64,000 nucleotides of DNA from Desulfobacterales bacterium. GTDB taxonomy: Bacteria > Desulfobacterota > Desulfobacteria > Desulfobacterales > JAQWFD01. The translations under genes were made by a program, and so were the position numbers. The notes under the pieces were generated by a model. It was not told where the DNA came from. It searched no databases and was given only the letters and a program-made list of their open reading frames with translations. Positions 1 to 8,961 of this stretch are shown here, one piece after another. The DNA is taken from assembly GCA_028704555.1 (NCBI GenBank), contig JAQWFD010000020.1, positions 1 to 64,000 of the forward strand, given 5' to 3'. Position 1 is the first letter of the stretch; each line of letters begins with the position of its first letter.

Positions 1-816
1 TGAAGGTACTCGTAGACCTTATTTGAATTGCGATGGCTTTTTTTGACTTTTTTAATATACATGAGACCATGCATACTATGGAATACATGCACTGTCAAGC
101 TTTAAATGTTTTTGTGGGTCACTACATCGGCTTTCAAAAAATTCTACTCTAAAAATATCATATAGTTAGATGACTCATATGGCTCAATTTGGCCAAATTC
201 CACCCTCTACGCCATCAATTTTGGCGAACTTGGGCTAAGGTGGGGGGTAACATCTCTGGACGTGATACCTTTATAATATATCCAATTTGTCTGGTTAAGC
301 AAATTGAAAGGGCATCGGATGGATGGGGATCAGTTTCATTACCGATGCCAAATTGATCCGGGGGGTTTCTGTCTTGACTTAGCATCGAAATCTTTTTATA
401 AAATATAACTTTTTAATTTATCTGATATTTTTTCAGTCCGGATGATTTGAATACCCCGGGACAGACTATGATTCAGATGGATTCATTTTCTGGACAGCTC
501 GATGGTATATCGGTCTGAAAGATCAGCCATGCCCCATCGTTGCATCAACAAAATGGCCAGGAATAGAATAAATAAATAGTTACAGATAGATGGAAAATTC
601 GTAATACTGTATCTGGATATCACGGATGGTGAAATCGACTTTTATTGAAATCATCATTTTGGTTACCCTTCGGTAAAGCCGATAATGCTGTATCATAACT
701 GCGTTGTCAGGGGGAACAGCGGTAACAGACTACCGCTTCACCCTTAGGCTGCCTGGCGCTAAAGCATTTTCGACTTTTGTAATGCCGGGGTATTTATAAG
801 CCGGGTTAGGAGAAAT
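1..816. other. Intergenic region upstream of argS, no gene seen
   Basis: No open frame with coding character is visible in either direction in this AT-rich stretch. It contains one copy of a diverged repeat at about 531-645, listed separately. Near 717-736 there is a short hairpin with AGCGGT and ACCGCT arms. A TATAAT-like hexamer lies near 272-277, but no convincing partner -35 box was seen. The argS promoter must lie here or further left, and it cannot be placed confidently by eye. Confidence 0.5.
531..645. repeat. Diverged dispersed repeat, copy 1
   Basis: The stretch starts with CCCCATCGTTGCAT, followed by AACAAAATGG, and ends with a GGATGGTGAAATCGACTTTT block. The same order of blocks recurs at 57818-57925 between hypB and nifS, with similar spacing of about 85 bases between the end blocks. 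The interior aligns loosely. No coding frame is preserved, so this looks like an old non-coding mobile or structural element of unknown type. Confidence 0.5.
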
Positions 817-2493
817 ATGAAAGAAAATATACGACAACGCATCGTGGATGCACTGAAACACGCATTTGAAAGCGGGGACCTCTCATCATCACACATACCA
901 CCCGTTGAAATTGAAGAACCTAAAATTGTTACCTATGGCGATTTTTCAACCAATATAGCCATGATTATGGCATCAGCGCAGAAAATGTCTCCCAGAAAGA
1001 TCGCAGAGATCATCTGCCGTCATCTGAATGATCTGGATCAACTGCCGGAGCCTCTGATAGACCGGACCGATATCGCCGGCCCCGGTTTTATAAATTTTTT
1101 CATCAGGCCTTCTGCCTGGTATCCGGTTCTTCGAAAAGTTCATGAGGAAGGACTTCGTTTTGGCGCCTCTGATATGGGCCGGGGCCGGAAAATACAGGTC
1201 GAATTTGTCAGCGCCAATCCGACAGGGCCGCTTCATGTGGGGCATGGCAGGGGGGCTGCAGTGGGTGACTCCGTGGCCAATATCCTGTCCTTTTGCGGAT
1301 ATGCGGTTGAAAAAGAATATTATATCAATGATTCGGGGCGTCAGATCAATACCCTTGGCCGTTCGGTCTATCTGCGGTATTGTGAACTGTTCGGGCAGGC
1401 GGAGACCTTCCCGGAGGATTGTTATCAGGGCGATTACATCGTTGATTTTGCCGAAGCGATCAAATCCGAAAAAGCCGCGGAGCTGCTTGCACTGACACCT
1501 GAAGCAGCCATCGGTTATTGTGCCCGGTATGCGGCGGATAATATTCTGGCGGGGATCAAAGATGACCTGAAAACGTTCGGCATTACGTTTGACTGCTGGT
1601 TCAGCGAGCAGAAACTTTTTGAATCGGGCAGGGTGGAAGCCGTACTCGATGAGTTTCAACGCCGCGGTATTATTTATCAGAAAGATGGTGCCCAGTGGTT
1701 CAAAACATCCGATTACGGGGATGAGAAGGATCGGGTCGTGGTCAGGGGAAACGGGGAGACGACCTATTTTGCTTCAGATATCGCCTATCATCAGGATAAA
1801 TATCGGCGTGGTTTTGACCGGGTGATCGATGTCTGGGGTGCTGACCATCACGGCTATATTCCGAGAATGGCGGCATCTGTCGTAGCGTCCGGGTATAGAC
1901 AGGATCAGTTTGACGTGATTCTGGTTCATCTGGTCAATCTGCTGAGAGCCGGAGAGCCGGTTGCCATGTCGACCCGCGCCGGAGAATTTGTTACGTTAAA
2001 AGATGTGATTAACGAGGTGGGTTCGGATGCTGCACGGTTTATTTTTCTGACCCGTCATTATGAGAGTCCCCTGGATTTTGATCTGGAACTGGCGAAGAAA
2101 AAAACCAATGAGAACCCGGTCTATTATGTTCAGTATGTTCATGCCAGAATATCCAGTATTATTCGAAAGGGCATCGAAAACGGAATTGCGCGTATCGAAT
2201 GGAACGATCCGGCCATCGCCATGCTTCAAGAGCCCGAGGAAATTCAGTTGATCAAATTTCTGAGCCGGTATCCGGAGATCGTTGAAAAAAGCGCAACCCT
2301 GATGGAGCCTCACCGGATTACCTATTATCTGATGGAGCTGGCCGCGGCGTTTCATTCCTATTACAGCCACCACAGGGTCCTGACCGATACGCCTGAGCTG
2401 ACCCTCGGCAGGCTTTACATGATTCAGGCAATAAAGGAAGTGATCCGGAACGGTCTTACGCTGCTGGGTGTTTCTGCGCCGGAGAAGATGTAA
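817..2493 (+). CDS. argS: Arginyl-tRNA synthetase
   Basis: Class I aminoacyl-tRNA synthetase that charges tRNA-Arg with arginine in the cytoplasm. At 558 residues it is of normal bacterial length. The N-terminal part resembles the ArgRS additional domain. The ATP-binding HIGH motif appears as HVGHGR at about residues 139-144. The KMSKS region has the ArgRS-type form AMSTRAGEF at about 383-391. The C-terminal part has the helical DALR anticodon-binding character. The ATG is preceded by TTAGGAGAAAT, a good ribosome binding site. A short GC palindrome follows the stop, and a SPOR-domain gene lies downstream on the same strand. Confidence 0.97.
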   Translation: MKENIRQRIVDALKHAFESGDLSSSHIPPVEIEEPKIVTYGDFSTNIAMIMASAQKMSPRKIAEIICRHLNDLDQLPEPLIDRTDIAGPGFINFFIRPSAWYPVLRKVHEEGLRFGASDMGRGRKIQVEFVSANPTGPLHVGHGRGAAVGDSVANILSFCGYAVEKEYYINDSGRQINTLGRSVYLRYCELFGQAETFPEDCYQGDYIVDFAEAIKSEKAAELLALTPEAAIGYCARYAADNILAGIKDDLKTFGITFDCWFSEQKLFESGRVEAVLDEFQRRGIIYQKDGAQWFKTSDYGDEKDRVVVRGNGETTYFASDIAYHQDKYRRGFDRVIDVWGADHHGYIPRMAASVVASGYRQDQFDVILVHLVNLLRAGEPVAMSTRAGEFVTLKDVINEVGSDAARFIFLTRHYESPLDFDLELAKKKTNENPVYYVQYVHARISSIIRKGIENGIARIEWNDPAIAMLQEPEEIQLIKFLSRYPEIVEKSATLMEPHRITYYLMELAAAFHSYYSHHRVLTDTPELTLGRLYMIQAIKEVIRNGLTLLGVSAPEKM

Positions 2494-2507
2494 CCCCGGC
2501 GCCGGGG
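2494..2507. terminator. GC palindrome after argS, possible terminator
   Basis: CCCCGGCGCCGGGG is a perfect palindrome directly after the argS stop codon. It lacks a following T run, so intrinsic termination is uncertain. It could be an RNA-stabilising hairpin instead. Confidence 0.3.
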
Positions 2508-2616
2508 GTAAGAATGTACTGCATCCGGAATGAATCCCCGGGCGGGGATGGGTTGATTGTCCTGGGTTTCATCAGACAGGACCATGGAAACTGGCCATGT
2601 CAGGGGCGTTGAGTGT

Positions 2617-3339
2617 ATGGGAAAAAAAACACAGCCGTTAAAATTGTCAGCAAAACCGGAAAAGATGCTTTTGGGCTGTGCCACTGGCGCTGTACTTCGC
2701 CGATATGGCCCTATCGTCCTTATATCGGGATGGATGTTTATTCTCGGTGTTCTGGTGGGCCGGGAAACGGCTCCGATAAAATTTGATATCGAAAAGATTC
2801 ATCATGAACTGGCGGCTCTCAAAAAAACGGTAGATCAAAAACAACAGAACCGGTTTAAAATTATTCCGGAAGATATGTCCGGTAAAAATGAGCTTGAATT
2901 TTATGAGGCGCTGAAAGTAACCGATGATGCTGAATCCGTTGAGATGCCTGTCGATTCCGGGGCCGTTCATATCGGAGCCATCCCTCATAAAACAGCTGTG
3001 TTGAAAAAATCGGAAAAGCGTGCTGAAATATCCAAGCTCGTTTTGGCAGCCGAAGTCGATAAACCCGTCATATCACCGGAAAAGGAGTCTCGCAAAGGCG
3101 AATATGTTATTCAGGTCGCCTCAATGAAAGACGGCAGCATGTGCGACGCGCTGGTCAGTTCGCTTAGAAAGAAAGGATATCCGGCATGCCGTACCGAGGG
3201 AAATATTCCTGGCAAGGGGATATGGTTTCGCGTCAGAATCGGCAGTTTTAAAACAAGGGATGAGGCAGCGCAAACGATGCAGCGTTTGAAAAATGAAAAA
3301 TTTAAACCGATGCTGATCCGTAACCGCAATGCATCATAA
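2617..3339 (+). CDS. SPOR domain membrane protein
   Basis: Predicted single-pass inner-membrane protein with a C-terminal SPOR domain, the module that binds septal peptidoglycan lacking stem peptides. One hydrophobic segment lies at about residues 31-48, giving a short cytoplasmic N-terminus and a periplasmic remainder. The SPOR domain covers about residues 165-236 (pattern YVIQVASM at its start, FRVRIGSF in the middle). I place the start at the ATG at 2617 because AGGGG sits about ten bases upstream. ATG at 2584 and TTG at 2557 are in-frame alternatives. A role in cell division or envelope maintenance follows from the family; the exact role is unknown. Confidence 0.85.
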   Translation: MGKKTQPLKLSAKPEKMLLGCATGAVLRRYGPIVLISGWMFILGVLVGRETAPIKFDIEKIHHELAALKKTVDQKQQNRFKIIPEDMSGKNELEFYEALKVTDDAESVEMPVDSGAVHIGAIPHKTAVLKKSEKRAEISKLVLAAEVDKPVISPEKESRKGEYVIQVASMKDGSMCDALVSSLRKKGYPACRTEGNIPGKGIWFRVRIGSFKTRDEAAQTMQRLKNEKFKPMLIRNRNAS

Positions 3340-3346
3340 CCCCCCG

Positions 3347-3364
3347 TGTCCGTTCGAACGGACA
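3347..3364. terminator. Perfect 18-base palindrome between SPOR gene and gatC
   Basis: TGTCCGTTCGAACGGACA is fully self-complementary and lies eight bases after the SPOR-gene stop. It has no T run and could be a transcript-end hairpin or a protein-binding palindrome. Confidence 0.35.
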
Positions 3365-3437
3365 GTCAGCCGATAACCGGAGCAGCAAACAGAACTGTAT
3401 GAGAAGCGGTAATCAGGTTTACCGCATGGAGAACAGC

Positions 3438-3725
3438 ATGAAAATTACACAACAAGAGGTATTGCATGTGGCCAGTCTGGCCAGGCTGGAAATCGATCCC
3501 GCATCGGTTGATAAATTTGCCAGTCAAATCGGACAGGTACTGGAATATGTCGATACGCTCAATCAGGTGGATACCCGGGGAGTGGCCCCGACGACGCATG
3601 CCATATCCCTGACCAATGCGTTTCGGGATGATATAGTGAAATCTTCTATCGACAGGGATGCCGCCATGAGTAACGCACCCGGGCAGGAAGACGGAAATTT
3701 TCAGGTGCCGAAAGTGATCGGATAA
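3438..3725 (+). CDS. gatC: Asp-tRNA(Asn)/Glu-tRNA(Gln) amidotransferase subunit C
   Basis: Small subunit (95 residues) of the GatCAB amidotransferase, which converts misacylated Glu-tRNA(Gln) or Asp-tRNA(Asn) to the amide form. GatC wraps around GatA and stabilises its contact with GatB. The N-terminus KITQQEVLHVASLARLEI is typical, as is the proline-rich loop followed by an R-D-D segment. I chose the ATG at 3438, which matches the usual N-terminus. Upstream ATGs at 3426 and 3399 are in frame but would add family-atypical residues. gatA follows after twelve bases. gatB is far away on the other strand. Confidence 0.94.
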   Translation: MKITQQEVLHVASLARLEIDPASVDKFASQIGQVLEYVDTLNQVDTRGVAPTTHAISLTNAFRDDIVKSSIDRDAAMSNAPGQEDGNFQVPKVIG

Positions 3726-3737
3726 GGAGCACGATAC

Positions 3738-5198
3738 ATGAAACTTTATGAACTGACGATACATCAGGCGCATGATCTGTTGCGGACCGGCCAGATCACC
3801 TCCCGGCAGCTGACCCGGGCGGTGCTGGACCGTATAGATCAGATCGAGCCGGATGTGGCGGCTTACATCACCGTATCAGGGGAGCTGGCCATGACGCAGG
3901 CCGCTCAGGCGGATGCCGCCATTGCTGCGGGGCGTATCACGCCGCTCACCGGTATCCCGCTGGCCATTAAAGACCTGATTTGTACAAAAGGGGTCCGGAC
4001 CACCTGCGCATCCAGAATTCTGGAAAATTTTATCCCGCCCTATGATGCCTCGGTGATCCTTAAACTGAAGCAGGCCGGCGCTGTGATGGTCGGAAAGGTG
4101 AATATGGATGAATTTGCCATGGGATCATCTACGGAAAATTCAGCCATCAAAGTTACCAAAAATCCATGGGACCTGAAACGGATCCCCGGCGGCTCCAGCG
4201 GCGGGTCCGCTGCTGCAGTGGCTGCGGACATGTGTCTTGGATCTCTGGGTTCGGATACCGGCGGATCGATCCGCCAGCCGGCTTCCCATTGCGGCGTTGT
4301 TGGAATGAAGCCTACGTACGGCCGGGTATCCCGATATGGTCTGGTGGCCTTTGCGTCATCGCTGGATCAGATCGGGCCTCTGGCAAAAGATGTCACCGAT
4401 TGCGCCATCCTGATGAATGGCATTTGCGGCTATGATCCGTCGGATTCAACCTCCGTCCCGAGGCAGGTGCCCGATTACGCGGCGCTTTCAGAAACGGGGC
4501 TCAAGGGGGTCCGGATCGGAATTTCTGAAGAATATCATAATCGGGAAGGGATCGATCCGGACGTAACCCGCGCCGTAGGGCAGGCCATTGACGTCATGGA
4601 GCAGCTCGGGGCCGAATGCGTCCGGGTATCGCTTCCTCATACAACATATGCCGTGGCCGCCTATTATGTCATCGCCCCATCGGAGGCCAGTTCAAATCTG
4701 GCCCGGTATGACGGCGTCCGCTACGGATTCAGGGATGCCGATGCCGACAGTCTCATCGAAATGTATCACCGGACCCGGTCAAAAGGATTCGGCACCGAGG
4801 TTCAGAGGCGGATTATTCTGGGAACCTACGCGCTTTCCTCCGGGTATTATGACGCCTATTATAAAAAGGCATCCCAGGTCCGTACGCTGATCATGCAGGA
4901 TTTTACGACCGCCTTTGAGTCCTGTGATGTGATTCTGTCACCGGTGACGCCGACCCCGGCGTTCAGGATCGGTGAAAAGGCAGACGATCCGCTGACCATG
5001 TATCTGTCGGATATTTTCACGCTGTCGGCCAATATGGCCGGAATACCCGGCATGTCCATCCCGTGCGGGTTTTCAGCTGACGGTATGCCCATAGGGCTTC
5101 AGCTGATGGGCCAGCATTTTAATGAAGCGGTTCTGCTGAATGTAGCGTATAATTTTGAGCAGGCAACCGACTGGCATACCCGGAAGCCGTCGCTGTAA
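3738..5198 (+). CDS. gatA: Asp-tRNA(Asn)/Glu-tRNA(Gln) amidotransferase subunit A
   Basis: Glutaminase and amidase-signature subunit of GatCAB: it releases ammonia from glutamine for transfer to tRNA-bound Glu or Asp in GatB. The Ser-cisSer-Lys triad is complete: Lys78 (AIKDL), Ser153 in [11 protein letters not shown] and the nucleophile Ser177 in [10 protein letters not shown]. Length 486 residues is normal. The ATG follows GATAAGGAGCACGATAC with a good Shine-Dalgarno sequence. It is cotranscribed with gatC, and probably with the small gene and mutL downstream. Confidence 0.97.
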   Translation: MKLYELTIHQAHDLLRTGQITSRQLTRAVLDRIDQIEPDVAAYITVSGELAMTQAAQADAAIAAGRITPLTGIPLAIKDLICTKGVRTTCASRILENFIPPYDASVILKLKQAGAVMVGKVNMDEFAMGSSTENSAIKVTKNPWDLKRIPGGSSGGSAAAVAADMCLGSLGSDTGGSIRQPASHCGVVGMKPTYGRVSRYGLVAFASSLDQIGPLAKDVTDCAILMNGICGYDPSDSTSVPRQVPDYAALSETGLKGVRIGISEEYHNREGIDPDVTRAVGQAIDVMEQLGAECVRVSLPHTTYAVAAYYVIAPSEASSNLARYDGVRYGFRDADADSLIEMYHRTRSKGFGTEVQRRIILGTYALSSGYYDAYYKKASQVRTLIMQDFTTAFESCDVILSPVTPTPAFRIGEKADDPLTMYLSDIFTLSANMAGIPGMSIPCGFSADGMPIGLQLMGQHFNEAVLLNVAYNFEQATDWHTRKPSL

Positions 5199-5243
5199 AC
5201 GTTCAACACGATGAAATGATATGAATCTTTAACAGGGAGAGTC

Positions 5244-5426
5244 ATGATGAGTATACAGCCCGAGGGTGAGGATCTGCGAAAGGCCGTCAAGTGGATATCT
5301 GAGATGAGAAAAGATCAGCGCAGAATATCCCTTCAGAAACTGATCGATGAGGCCAGTGTCAAATTTAATTTGTCTCCGAAAGATGGAGCGTTTCTGGCCC
5401 GGTTGATTACCGAAGAAAAAGCGTAA
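5244..5426 (+). CDS. Small conserved-looking protein, unknown function
   Basis: A 60-residue, charged, probably helical protein without signal peptide or membrane segment. The start region has two adjacent ATGs (5244 and 5247) after CAGGGAGAG, a good ribosome binding site. It lies in a tight same-strand run between gatA and mutL (24 bases before mutL), which supports it being real. The composition (basic N-terminal half, then LSPKDGAFLARLI) looks like a small folded DNA-binding or regulatory domain, but I do not recognise the family. Confidence 0.65.
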   Translation: MMSIQPEGEDLRKAVKWISEMRKDQRRISLQKLIDEASVKFNLSPKDGAFLARLITEEKA

Positions 5427-5449
5427 AACCGGTTGGGGGATGTTAACTT

Positions 5450-7438
5450 GTGTCACGTATAAAAATTCTTCCTGAAACCCTTTCCAACCAGATTGCCGCC
5501 GGTGAAGTGGTCGAGCGGCCGGCTTCGGTTGTCAAGGAGCTGGTTGAAAATTCGCTGGATGCCGGCAGCAGCCGGATCATGATCGAAGTGCAAAACGGTG
5601 GCCGGTCTCTTATCCGGGTTTCGGATAACGGCACGGGAATGAATTATGATGATGGCCTGCTTTGCCTGGAACGATATGCCACCAGCAAGATTTATCGCAA
5701 TGAGGACCTGTTCGGCATTTCGACCCTCGGCTTCAGGGGAGAGGCAATTCCCAGTATTGCATCGGTATCCCGGTTTACCCTGTCCACCCGGGACCGGGAT
5801 TCTCAAACCGGGGTCGAAGTTCAGGTGGATGGCGGTCAGGTCAAACGGGTTTCTGAAGCCGGATCGCCGGTCGGTACCCTGATCAGTGTCCGGCAGCTGT
5901 TTTATAATATACCGGCCAGGCGAAAATTTTTGAAAGCCGTCGGCACGGAGATGGGCCATATTATTGATACGGTCTGCTGCATCGCCATGGCATGGCCGAA
6001 TGTTCAGTTCCGGCTGTCCCATAACGGACGCATCGTAAAGACCTTTGGGGCTGTATCCGATCCGATTCTGAGGGTGGTCGATATCCTGGGCAAGGAGCTG
6101 AGGGGCAATCTTCACCGGATCAAATTCACCGATCCTCTGGTTACCGTCGACGGATGGGTGACCGCTCCGCATGTCCGGCGCAGCACCTCCCGCGGTATTT
6201 ACGTTTATGTCAACGGACGCTTTGTCCGGGACCGGGCGATTCAGCATGCCCTGTTCAACGGATACGCGGGTCGGCTCATGAAAGGGCAGTTCCCGGCAGC
6301 TGCCGTGTTTGTCACGGTTGCCTTTGACCGGGTGGACGTCAATGTTCACCCCACCAAGCACCAGATCCGGTTTGCCGATTCCCGGCACGTGTTTGACTGT
6401 ATCGCCGAAAGCGTTAAAAAAACGCTGGATGTTACGGATCGGCCCTCGTGGACTTCTGTAAAGGAAATACCGGATGCCGCATCGGATACTCCGGGTGCAG
6501 CTGTTGATGCCCTGCCTGCGGGCACTCCGATTGGCTCGCTGGATGATACGACCGTTACGGCGCCGGGCATTTCATCAGACCCCTTGCCTTTCGCTTCACC
6601 GGATACGCCAGTTGATGATTTGTCTGAAATTCGGATCGAGATTACGCCGGATGCCGAGCCGGTCGATAGCATTCAAATTTCAGAACCAGCTGCGGGTTAT
6701 GACACAGTTCAACCGACTGCCTTTGCGCAGTCCTCCCAAGTAAGACAGCGGCCTGCAGACACCGCGGGTGTTCAGGAAAAACGGGGACATCACACGGACA
6801 CTTTGCCAGTCAGGGAGCAGCAGGGGTTGTGGCGTCCCGGAAAATTTTCCGATTTGGCTGTTATCGGTCAATACCATCATACCTATATTATTTGTGAATC
6901 ATCCGATACGCTGTTTCTCGTGGACCAGCATGCCGCTCATGAACGCATCCTGTTCGAGCAGCTCAAAAACCGCTCCGTACAATCCCCGGTTTCGGTTCAA
7001 TCCCTTCTCATTCCGGAGACCCTGGATCTGGGGTATGTCGAGGCTGACATGCTGACGCAGATGATTCCGGACCTGAAAACATACGGCCTGGAAATAGAGC
7101 CGTTTGGCGGGGCCACCTTTGCGGTCAAATCTGTCCCGGCACTGCTCTCCGGCAAGCCGGTCATTCCCCTGATCCGTGAGATGGTCGAAAAGGCGGCAGC
7201 GCTCGGTTTTTCAACCGGCCCCGAATCGGACAAGTCCATGGCGCTGGACGACTACCTGATCCTGATGGCCTGCCACGGGGCGATGAAGGCCAATCAGCCA
7301 TTGGCCCGGGAGCAGATGAAGCATCTGCTCAAGCAGCTGGATCTGTGCGAACAACCCTCCTTCTGTCCTCATGGGCGGCCTACCTGGATTACGTGGAGTC
7401 TTACATCTGTGGAAAAACTGTTTAGACGGATTGTGTGA
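5450..7438 (+). CDS. mutL: DNA mismatch repair protein MutL
   Basis: GHKL ATPase that couples MutS mismatch recognition to strand removal. The N-terminal ATPase motifs are present: ENSLDAG near residue 33, DNGTGM near 59, and GFRGEA. A low-complexity acidic and proline-rich linker of about 130 residues separates this from the C-terminal dimerisation domain. That domain carries the endonuclease motif DQHAAHERILFEQ (DQHA-x2-E-x4-E) near residue 491 and a CPHGRPT zinc-site motif near the end. This is therefore a nicking MutL, as expected in bacteria lacking MutH. The start is GTG at 5450 behind GGGGGAT. Length 662 residues. Confidence 0.96.
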   Translation: MSRIKILPETLSNQIAAGEVVERPASVVKELVENSLDAGSSRIMIEVQNGGRSLIRVSDNGTGMNYDDGLLCLERYATSKIYRNEDLFGISTLGFRGEAIPSIASVSRFTLSTRDRDSQTGVEVQVDGGQVKRVSEAGSPVGTLISVRQLFYNIPARRKFLKAVGTEMGHIIDTVCCIAMAWPNVQFRLSHNGRIVKTFGAVSDPILRVVDILGKELRGNLHRIKFTDPLVTVDGWVTAPHVRRSTSRGIYVYVNGRFVRDRAIQHALFNGYAGRLMKGQFPAAAVFVTVAFDRVDVNVHPTKHQIRFADSRHVFDCIAESVKKTLDVTDRPSWTSVKEIPDAASDTPGAAVDALPAGTPIGSLDDTTVTAPGISSDPLPFASPDTPVDDLSEIRIEITPDAEPVDSIQISEPAAGYDTVQPTAFAQSSQVRQRPADTAGVQEKRGHHTDTLPVREQQGLWRPGKFSDLAVIGQYHHTYIICESSDTLFLVDQHAAHERILFEQLKNRSVQSPVSVQSLLIPETLDLGYVEADMLTQMIPDLKTYGLEIEPFGGATFAVKSVPALLSGKPVIPLIREMVEKAAALGFSTGPESDKSMALDDYLILMACHGAMKANQPLAREQMKHLLKQLDLCEQPSFCPHGRPTWITWSLTSVEKLFRRIV

Positions 7439-7444
7439 TGATGA

Positions 7445-7527
7445 CCGCCCCTTCAGGGCTTGAGGAGCGCTTCGCTTGAGGATCGGTCCTTCGGACCTTG
7501 AGGGGCGCCCTTGCAGGGCTTGAGGGA
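7445..7527. repeat. TTGAGG-spaced hairpin array
   Basis: A row of small hairpins, each separated by CTTGAGG: GCCCCTTCAGGGC, AGCGCTTCGCT, GGTCCTTCGGACC and GCGCCCTTGCAGGGC. The middle part is almost identical to an array at 33194-33257, and reverse-strand relatives occur at 14349-14422, 23580-23705 and 36162-36310. It follows mutL by seven bases and faces a convergent gene, so it may also act as a transcript end. Confidence 0.7.
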
Positions 7528-7535
7528 AAAATTAT

Positions 7536-7625
7536 ACCGCCCGCTTCGCTTGAGGCGCAGAGGACGCAGAGCAAAAAGACATTTTTTCCCTCTGCGTCTC
7601 GAGTGAGCGTTAGCGAACGGGCGGT
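7536..7625. repeat. Inverted-repeat element ending in ACCGCCCGCTTCGC, copy 1
   Basis: A 90-base element whose ends are inverted copies (ACCGCCCGCTTCGC on the left; the right end reads GCGAACGGGCGGT). A second inner inverted pair, GCAGAGGACGCAGAG and CTCTGCGTC, makes the whole stretch a long hairpin. A second copy with the same ends is at 30879-30971. It has no coding capacity, consistent with a MITE-like or REP-like element. Confidence 0.65.
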
Positions 7626-7648
7626 TAAGATCAGAAATAAATAACAAA

Positions 7649-8941
7649 TTATATACTGTAATTAAACGTCAGGCCGATTCCCCATATGTTGCCGTCGGCA
7701 CTCATGGAAATATCCGGAGTGGATACCACCGTATAGGCGTCGTTCAGCGTCTCACTTTCTCCGCCGATCTGGCGTTCGGATTCAACCATCGCATATTGAA
7801 AGACTGCGTCGATGGACCATCTGTCAAAGTTGAGGCCCAATCCGGCGGAATAGGTTTTTTTGTCTGCATCGGGCCATTGTATATCAAAGGTGTTGTCCTC
7901 AATGGGGGATGGATCATAAAAATAGCCGGCGCGAAGCACCAGCAGGCGGTTAACGGCCCATTCCACTCCGAATCGAATCTGGGTGGTGTCGTTCCATTGC
8001 CGCTCAAAGGTTTCGCGCTGTTTTCCCAGCAAAGCCATGGCCGTCGGGCCCGGGGTCAGATTCACGATATAACGGTCGATCAGGCTCCAGTTGGTCCATA
8101 CGTAATCGAACTCAAGCGACAGCTTTTCATGCGGCTGATAGCGGATGCCGGCCTGAATCTGCTCCGGGTGATCGATCGATGTTTCTGCATCAAGTGCCAC
8201 AGGGGCAGCCGTCAATCCGGTAACCGTCAGATTCCCTTCAAAATCCGTGTCGGTCCGGCTTCGGTAGGTAAGGCCTAAGGTGACGGTTTCAATCGGTTTA
8301 AACATGGCGCCGATATTATAGGAATAGTTGAAATCATCCTTTAATTCGGTTTCAGTTTTGACATCCCGTCCGTATAATTTGTTTGCGGCATAACTGTTTC
8401 TTTCCACGCCGGTTTCGGATTTTCCAAGAGAGATTCCCAGGCCGACAGCAAATTTATCGTTGAATTTGTAGGAAAAAGAAGGCGTCACCACTTCCCTGAA
8501 ATAGTAGGAACGGGTGCAGTCGTAGGCAGCCGGATTCGCAGCCGCATTGCCGTCCCATTGAATATCCAGTCCATAGGGAACATAAACGGCCAATCCGGCA
8601 ACGATTTTGTCTGAAATCGGGTACGCCACCCCAAAATGAGGGACGAACAGATTGTCCGATGTGTCCGATATGTCGGTGGAGCCGGCGACGCCGGATATCT
8701 GGTAGTCATAAATATTCAAACTGGGGTCCAGCATCTGGACGCCGCCGGAAATCATAATATGGTCGATCTGGCTCAGGCCCGCCGGATTGTAGTACGCGGC
8801 AAAGGGGTCGTCAGCATAGGCAGAAAAGGCTCCACCCAGAGCAGTGGCTTTGGAACCGATGCCGCAGGTGTCCACATTGCCGCCATAACAGATAGATACA
8901 GAAAACAATAACACCAGCGTAAAAATTATTTTTTTCATCAT
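7649..8941 (-). CDS. FadL/OMPP1-type outer membrane transport protein
   Basis: Predicted 14-strand outer-membrane beta-barrel of the FadL/TodX family, whose members let long-chain fatty acids or aromatic hydrocarbons cross the outer membrane. A signal peptide covers the first 21 or so residues (basic MMKK, hydrophobic core, cut near YGG). The mature start is followed by GIGSKATALGGAF and DDPFAAYYNPAGL, both hallmark FadL hatch-region patterns. Alternating amphipathic strands fill the rest; total length is 430 residues. AAAGGTAG precedes two adjacent ATGs. Twenty bases separate it from the upstream FG-GAP gene, so the two probably form an operon. The substrate cannot be read from sequence. Confidence 0.87.
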   Translation of the reverse strand: MMKKIIFTLVLLFSVSICYGGNVDTCGIGSKATALGGAFSAYADDPFAAYYNPAGLSQIDHIMISGGVQMLDPSLNIYDYQISGVAGSTDISDTSDNLFVPHFGVAYPISDKIVAGLAVYVPYGLDIQWDGNAAANPAAYDCTRSYYFREVVTPSFSYKFNDKFAVGLGISLGKSETGVERNSYAANKLYGRDVKTETELKDDFNYSYNIGAMFKPIETVTLGLTYRSRTDTDFEGNLTVTGLTAAPVALDAETSIDHPEQIQAGIRYQPHEKLSLEFDYVWTNWSLIDRYIVNLTPGPTAMALLGKQRETFERQWNDTTQIRFGVEWAVNRLLVLRAGYFYDPSPIEDNTFDIQWPDADKKTYSAGLGLNFDRWSIDAVFQYAMVESERQIGGESETLNDAYTVVSTPDISMSADGNIWGIGLTFNYSI

Positions 8942-8961
8942 CTGCTACCTTTATCTTCGGG

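Noticed and set aside
1..816. Search for tRNA or other stable RNA upstream of argS
   Set aside because: No cloverleaf with a TTCGA-type T-loop and acceptor stem could be assembled; only small unrelated hairpins are present.
7445..7527. Hairpin array considered as a CRISPR
   Set aside because: The constant part is only about seven bases, the variable part is self-complementary, and no cas genes are present.
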